Positions 53,082 to 58,000 of a DNA stretch of 58,000 nt are shown here, piece after piece. Every line of letters begins with the position of its first letter. Positions within the stretch are counted from its first letter, which is position 1. The notes beneath the pieces were generated by a model. The model saw only the letters and a list, made by a program, of their open reading frames with translations. It had not been told where the DNA came from and ran no database searches. The stretch is from positions 814,767-872,766 of the forward strand of contig RPFO01000003.1 of assembly GCA_009746045.1 (NCBI GenBank), given 5' to 3'. The stretch comes from Mesostigma viride (taxonomy: Eukaryota; Streptophyta; Mesostigmatophyceae; Mesostigmatales; Mesostigmataceae). A program made the translations under genes and the position numbers.

Positions 53082-53183
53082 AGCGGCGAAACTCCTCTGC
53101 ATGGCGCTGCTTGGGGAATGAGCCCGGAACTGGTCAAGTACCTGGTGGAGGACAAGGGCATGGACGTGAACGCCAGGGATAAT
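53082..53183 (+). CDS. Ankyrin exon 12
   Basis: This 34-codon repeat (TPLHGAAWGMSPELVKYLVE ...) lies between GTGTGAGACAG and GTGAGT. TPLHGAA fits the ankyrin consensus; the helix-1/2 region (WGMSP) is unusual. Confidence 0.85.
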
Positions 53184-53197
53184 GTGAGTTTGTGGTT

Positions 53198-53788
53198 GGG
53201 TGTTGTCCCTGGTTTACAGGACCGGGAACGGGTACTCCCAAATGTTGTTGAAGGGGCGAGACTGGGACCAGGAGTACCGGAGACTATAAAATTGAGCGAG
53301 TAGCAGTACAGGGAGGACCGATCTTTTGCGATTACCGGGGCGACAAGTACCGGAAGGGTTTTAGGTTCGCGACTGGTACGAGTACGTACTCGAGTACCAC
53401 CCGAGCTCCAATGATCGTAGATTTGGGGCAATGTTTTAACATCTGGAGCAATGTAAGAAGCAGAAACCAAGCCAAGTCACCCTGAAAATCCATGTACATC
53501 CCACAGTTGCCAGTGAACTGGTGGGTTCCGCCGCACCAGCTGCTCGCGCCATGCCCGTATTTCGGAATTCGGAATTCGTGCACCGGAACCGAGCACTTGG
53601 GCATTGTCGCGAGTACTGGGAGCAGGAGTACCGGAGATTTTGAAACTGAGGGATGGCAGTACAGGGCTTCTATGAATAGCAACACAGGGAGTACCAAATG
53701 TTTGCACGCGAGTACCTGTACCGGTAGGTCCCAGGTACTCGTTCCAGTACTGGAGTCCAGTCCCAGTACCCGGTACCCGTTACTCTAG
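53198..53788. mobile_element. Insertion 14 bp inside intron 12 (GTACC-rich element)
   Basis: About 590 bases separate GTGAGTTTGTGGTT from TCTGTGGTGCTAAGAAGG. In sister modules these are contiguous (GTAAGTCTGTGGTCCTAAGA). Ends are partly inverted (GGACCGGGAACGGGTACTCC vs AGTACCCGGTACCCGTTACT). A block of about 45 bases containing GGAGTACCGGAGA occurs twice (53270, 53626). Confidence 0.65.
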
Positions 53789-55254
53789 TCTGTGGTGCTA
53801 AGAAGGACACTAAGAGAGGACTCCTTGCCTTTAGGACATGTCGTGGCATTGCTTGGCATGTCTGTTGAAGGTCTCACCTGGTAGGAGCAAACAACGTTTC
53901 ATGCGTGGCAGGGCTTGCTATGTACAAAGTTAGCTATTATTTGGGACCATGATGGAATGCAACGCCATGAATCGTAGATCTTTGCTCTGTTGTGTATAAC
54001 CTTAGTAAAGTTGGTGTCTTGTAAGCTTCAGTTTATCGATGCAATGTACAGGAGCATACTGGACTATTAAACCCGGCCAGTGTGGCCCTTGCACCTGCAG
54101 CAGCATGAGTGAGAATGTCACCATGTCCTTAGTATGTTCGGGGTGGCTATAATAGCCTTGAACCTTACACCTGCGATTACTACATGCTGCAAATTGTTTG
54201 ATATTTCAAAATAGGTCATATTTGGCCAGTGGTTAGGGTAACAGTACAAGATTGACCTGCGCTTGCGTTCTCTTGAGTACCAACACTGTTCAGTATGTCG
54301 TAGATTATGCCAGCTGCCTAGGCGGTGTTACAAGTTAAGTCTTCAGTTGTTGTGCCTTTCTACGGACATGCCAGTTTCTGTTGTCAGATTTTTTTATGCC
54401 AGTTAGCAAGTATATGCCAGAATTTAAGGCATACATCCTTCAGTGGTTTCTGCAAGCAGACTGTCGTGCACGGTGATGCTGGTTGGTTGGTTACCTCTTC
54501 CCATCTCCCACCCCATCCCCCTAGCTTCTGCTGGGAAACCTTGTAGGCAACCATCACTTTCATCTTCTGGTCTGTGCTTTGTTGTGAGATTCGGCATGTA
54601 TTGTCTATCTAAGTGGCTGGCCCACCATTTGCAAATCTTATGGCAGGCATGGGCTCAATTGTGTTGGAGGAAATGGTTGCGCTAGCCTGGTAATATTTGT
54701 GTCTTGGAATTTTTCCTCTCCCACTTCCCTGCCTGGCCAAAGAGGTGAGACTGCGTTCGGACTTCGGATGCATGCCTACATGCAGCACTTGGTGGAATCC
54801 TTTTCAGCATGTAGAGGCACTCCTTAGCCCATGGCCTGCGCGAACCCCCTGCATTTGAGCGATGGGTGTCTGGTGGCCATGAGCGCTGCCTATCAACAAC
54901 CCAGGTAATAAAGCGTGGGAAGGCTATCATCGAGTTGATCTAAAAGATGACATCTCATCATCTATAAAGAATTTCGGATTTATTTATTTGGCGTCTTCAA
55001 AGGTATTTGAAGCTCCTTTGTGAATATGATGGTAGGATGTATGATCGATTGTGTAATCCTGAAATCCGGAAAATGCTTAACGGAAGTGCTAGGAATGGCA
55101 TGTCAATACCTCGCCTGTTTTTGTGTGTCATTAGCTTTAAACTACTATTCTCTCTTTCAAAACTTAGTGAGGTGTGCTCATGTATCTGTGACTAACCTGC
55201 TGAGCCGTACAGGCGCTGTAAAAAGTTCTATGCTGGCAGACATACCTTAGTAAG
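53789..55254. other. Intron 12 stretch, no gene
   Basis: To about 54215 it follows the module tail also seen after exon 9 (for example CCATGTCCTTAGTATG). The rest is unassigned. Confidence 0.4.
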
Positions 55255-55410
55255 CCCATTTCGGGTCTGCCTCGGCAAGGTGGTTGCCATAAAAAGTGGG
55301 CTTCCATTCTAGGGAAGCAGGTTGTTTCTTTTGCCTCCCATCCACCCTGGCAAACGGGGCAGAGCAAGGGCACAGCTACTGCCTGGCAAATTTACATAGT
55401 GTGCTCACCC
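55255..55410 (-). repeat. Dispersed repeat R5, copy 4 (inverted)
   Basis: Contains TTCTAGGGAAGCAGGTTGTT, the reverse complement of the R5 core. Confidence 0.6.
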
Positions 55411-55645
55411 TAGCATACAGATGGCCGTGTGGTCATCTGATTGGCATGTCTGCATTAATCCATCGTACAGAGCTATCACACTTGTCGTAATAAACTTGAT
55501 TTTCTGCGGGCTAAGCAAATCACTATGGGTTGAACCTCTTGCGTTAGTTCAAACAAAAGGGCACATGCCCCGCCATTCTTTTTAGTGACATGATGGGAAA
55601 ATGATAGTGTATGGTACACGACATCTGAATTTGTGGAAATGACAG

Positions 55646-55760
55646 CCTCCACAAATGGATGGTGCAAATGCTTCCACAATGCTGCTAGGAAGGCTCTCTG
55701 TATACGCTGGACATGACCAGTGACATTATTCTTGATAAAATTTGCGATGAAATACGTGTG
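55646..55760 (+). pseudogene. Decayed ankyrin exon between exons 12 and 13
   Basis: GACAG precedes and GTGAGT follows at 55761. Inside, TTCCACAATGCTGCTAGGA is close to CTCCACAATGCTGCTCGAG of exon 5, and TATACGCTGGACATGACC resembles ATACGCCCTGGACATAATCC of exon 14. Indels break the frame. Confidence 0.6.
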
Positions 55761-56206
55761 GTGAGTGCTTGTTTAGTCAACTAGCCAACTGCACGATTGC
55801 ATTCAGGTGGCCATCCGGATTCTCCAGGACAGGGAACCCCAATTTTTTTTTCTGAGGGTGGTATAGCAGATTGGCCGAAGTCCGTGGGAGGTTAACTCTC
55901 CTTCCTTAAAAAGTTGTGCTATCCTGTCATTGGTTGGTGCTGCGTTTTCTCGCTAGTCTAGCTGGTAAATCGCACGGTTTGTGGGATGTTTATAATGTTT
56001 GCCTACTCTTTGCAATTAACTTTCTCTATCCTCCCACTCACTTGCCGTAATTCTTACCCAGGCAATTCCTGGAGGGCGGTGCCTTCGCGTAGGATTCAGG
56101 GTTTCATATGAGACCCCATATCTTATATTGTGGGTGTTTTGCAATGCTTATTTGCATGTCAATGTGATTGTTGTTTGCTGTTTTTTCAACTGCCCTTTTA
56201 AAAAAG

Positions 56207-56308
56207 AATGGGCGCAATGCGCTTCTCCACGCTGCGAAAGGAATACAGCGGGGGGTGATCAAGTACCTGGTGGAAGACAGGGGGATGGACATCAGTGCCA
56301 AGGACAAT
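56207..56308 (+). CDS. Ankyrin exon 13
   Basis: This 34-codon repeat (NALLHAAKGIQRGVIKYLVE ...) follows TTTAAAAAAG and precedes GTGAGT. The downstream intron matches that after exon 14 (GTGAGTCAAGCA ... CGTCCAT), so exons 13 to 15 form a tandem sub-family. Confidence 0.82.
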
Positions 56309-56711
56309 GTGAGTCAAGCAAAGCAGTCGTCCATCTGAACTGCATGGTAATGGCATTTCACACTGGTGTGGGCATTGCGCATTTCACATTTGTCACATCT
56401 ATGCAAGCTTGCACCATATGTCAAGATTCTTTTGGTAGTTTATTTGTCTCTTAGTGGGGACACTGCGTCCTGGGACAGCAAAGCCAACGCCACCTCCTCT
56501 AGCCATGCTTGTGCACTGACAGCGAACTGATACCATTCAGCCCGCGCTAAGCACTCGACTGTAAGGCAACAATGTCCTGTAAAATGCATGGTTTTCAAAT
56601 GGGTCTGAGTTTTGCTTATTTTGGCATCACTAGAACGCTTTGAGTTACAAATGCAATGAATTTATTTTGTGGCTGCCATTTGATCTGTTGTGGACTGTCT
56701 TTGTACAAAAG

Positions 56712-56816
56712 AGCGGGCGCAACGCGCTCCACTGCGCTGCTGCTGGATCATACGCCCTGGACATAATCCAGTACCTGGTGGAGGACAGGGGGATGGACGT
56801 GAATGCCAAGGACAAC
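56712..56816 (+). CDS. Ankyrin exon 14
   Basis: This 35-codon repeat (NALHCAAAGSYALDIIQYLV ...) follows TGTACAAAAG and precedes GTGAGT. About 250 bases before the acceptor are nearly identical to those before exon 15. Confidence 0.85.
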
Positions 56817-57034
56817 GTGAGTCAAGCACAGTAGTCGTCCATGTCAATTGCATGGTCATAGGATGTGGGCATTTCACACTGCGCATGGTTGCACCATGCA
56901 CCAGAAAATTCCTTTGGTTGTTTGTTTTCATCTTCCGGTTACAATGTGTTATTTAAAAAGCCTTGTGAATGTTTCCCTTTCAATGCAGTGTTTGCCACCA
57001 AATTTGCCACATTTCAGGCTTGTCACGTCGTATG

Positions 57035-57440
57035 GGAGTTAGGGCATTCCGTCTCATCACTAGCCATTTTTTGTCAGATCTAATTATACTCGAGAGTACC
57101 TGTGCCCATAGGCCCTTTCCCCCAACAGGAATGCATGCGCTTTGCAAGCTCTCTGTGCAAGCTTGCACCATATATCAAGAGTTTTTTTGGTAGTTTTTCG
57201 TCTCTTGGTGGGGACACTGTTTTCCCATTTTCCTCTTCACCGTAGTGTGCGTCTCATGTAATGGAAGCGGGTAGTCTCACAGCATGGAGACCTGCTAGGT
57301 GGCTCTTGCTGTGAAGACTTGGCTTAGGGCATTACTTCTCATCAGCAGCCATTTGTTTATCAGATCTAATGGTACTGTTTGTTCCCATAACTTGCTTTTC
57401 GGACAAATGAATTGATGCGCTTTGCATGTCCGGTGCCCGC
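57035..57440 (+). repeat. Imperfect tandem duplication within intron 14
   Basis: A block with GGGCATT...TCTCATCA...CAGATCTAAT...TGCGCTTTGCA occurs at 57041-57140 and again at 57329-57430, about 290 bases apart. Confidence 0.65.
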
Positions 57441-57989
57441 CCATGTAAGCTTCCCCCTTGGCAACTGTAAGTACGTGGGATAGGCATACCCCCAAGAAAG
57501 GAAGTCCAAAGTAATGATTCATACTGTCCGTACTACACACATAAGCAGCACGGCGCTGAAACCTTAGGGTCTCGACTATTAGGGTAATGGCCTTTTCTTT
57601 CAATTTTCAAGGAAGGCTTGAAGTATAAGACTATGCTGTGCAAACTATGTATGATTACGCCTCCACACAACTGCAAGAAGGTCAAGAGTCATCATTTGTT
57701 GAGATCCCCATACAGCCCAGGAGAATGCTGATACCCATGAGAATGCTCGCCAAGGTCTCCTGGGACAGCGAAGCCAACCCTACCTCCTCTAGCCTTGCTT
57801 GTGACAGCGAACCATTACCATTCAGCCTGTGCTAAGCACTGTAAAGCAGCAACATCCTGTAACATGCATGGTTTTCAAATGGGTCTGAGGTTTGCGTTTA
57901 TTTGGCACTAGAACGCTGTGAGTTATCAATGCAATGAATTTGTTTTGAGGGTGCCATTTGATCTGTTGTGGACTGTCTTTGTACAAAAG

Positions 57990-58000
57990 AGCGGGCGCAA
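57990..58000 (+). CDS. Ankyrin exon 15, first 11 nt (cut by window edge)
   Basis: After TGTACAAAAG the window ends with AGCGGGCGCAA, identical to the start of exon 14 (SGRN). The array therefore continues beyond the window. Confidence 0.75.

Larger units (their letters stand above)
3176..58000 (+). other. Gene model: giant-intron ankyrin-repeat gene, 14 exons plus start of a 15th
   Basis: Fourteen + strand exons carry one ankyrin repeat each, with the recurrent core LVKYLVEDKGMDVNAKD. Each is bounded by AG and GT(A/G)AG-like sites. All exon lengths (99, 102, 102, 105, 102, 105, 99, 105, 96, 108, 102, 102, 102, 105 nt) are multiples of three and all splice sites are phase 0. Joined, they give 478 aa of continuous ankyrin array, a protein-binding solenoid. 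Introns range from 225 nt to about 11.8 kb and hold most of the mobile elements. The 5' end is uncertain: a Met codon lies at 3188 in exon 1, or the array may be spliced to upstream coding sequence. The 3' end is outside the window. Two separate genes sharing this exon type cannot be excluded. Individual exons are listed separately. Confidence 0.75.

Overview
This window looks like nuclear DNA of a eukaryote, most likely a green alga. The evidence is: GT-AG introns, a U-box fused to a non-RD protein kinase (a plant-lineage combination), a nuclear insertion of mitochondrial cox1/cob DNA, abundant tyrosine-recombinase (DIRS/PAT-like) retroelements and a piggyBac relic. There are no bacterial operons, rRNAs or tRNAs that I can see. 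The lineage assignment is an inference.

Layout. (1) 1-1102: upstream DNA with simple and short tandem repeats. (2) 1103-2380: an uninterrupted gene for a 425-aa U-box plus protein kinase. (3) 3176 to the right edge: what appears to be one ankyrin-repeat gene on the + strand. It has fourteen tiny exons (96-108 nt), each encoding one ankyrin repeat, each in phase 0 at both ends, and the first 11 nt of a fifteenth. Coding DNA is about 1.4 kb of about 55 kb. No convincing first exon or terminator was found, so the gene may begin near 3188, in an unseen exon, or be joined by splicing to the U-box kinase.

(4) The large introns are filled with mobile DNA. The main theme is a superfamily of tyrosine-recombinase retroelements with split direct repeats, order A1-body-B1-A2-(C-rich linker)-B2. 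Three near-complete examples occur: one coding (11645-16963, minus strand: gag-like, RT, RNase H, tyrosine recombinase, all with lesions) and two non-coding (23942-25939 and 45894-48030). Many copies are reduced to single A-B units, and they nest inside one another. One carries mitochondrial DNA next to the coding element. Other repeats are a pair of terminal-inverted-repeat MITEs, a decayed piggyBac transposase, a 24-bp minisatellite, CCCA arrays and several unnamed dispersed repeats.

(5) The ankyrin exons lie in duplicated exon-plus-intron modules. Some modules carry decayed or missing exons, so the locus seems to evolve by gain and loss of whole repeat exons. Because every exon is frame-neutral, duplication, loss or skipping leaves the reading frame intact. 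With the U-box/kinase gene directly upstream on the same strand, the locus could encode a sensor (ankyrin array) working with a ubiquitin/kinase effector. That functional link is a hypothesis.
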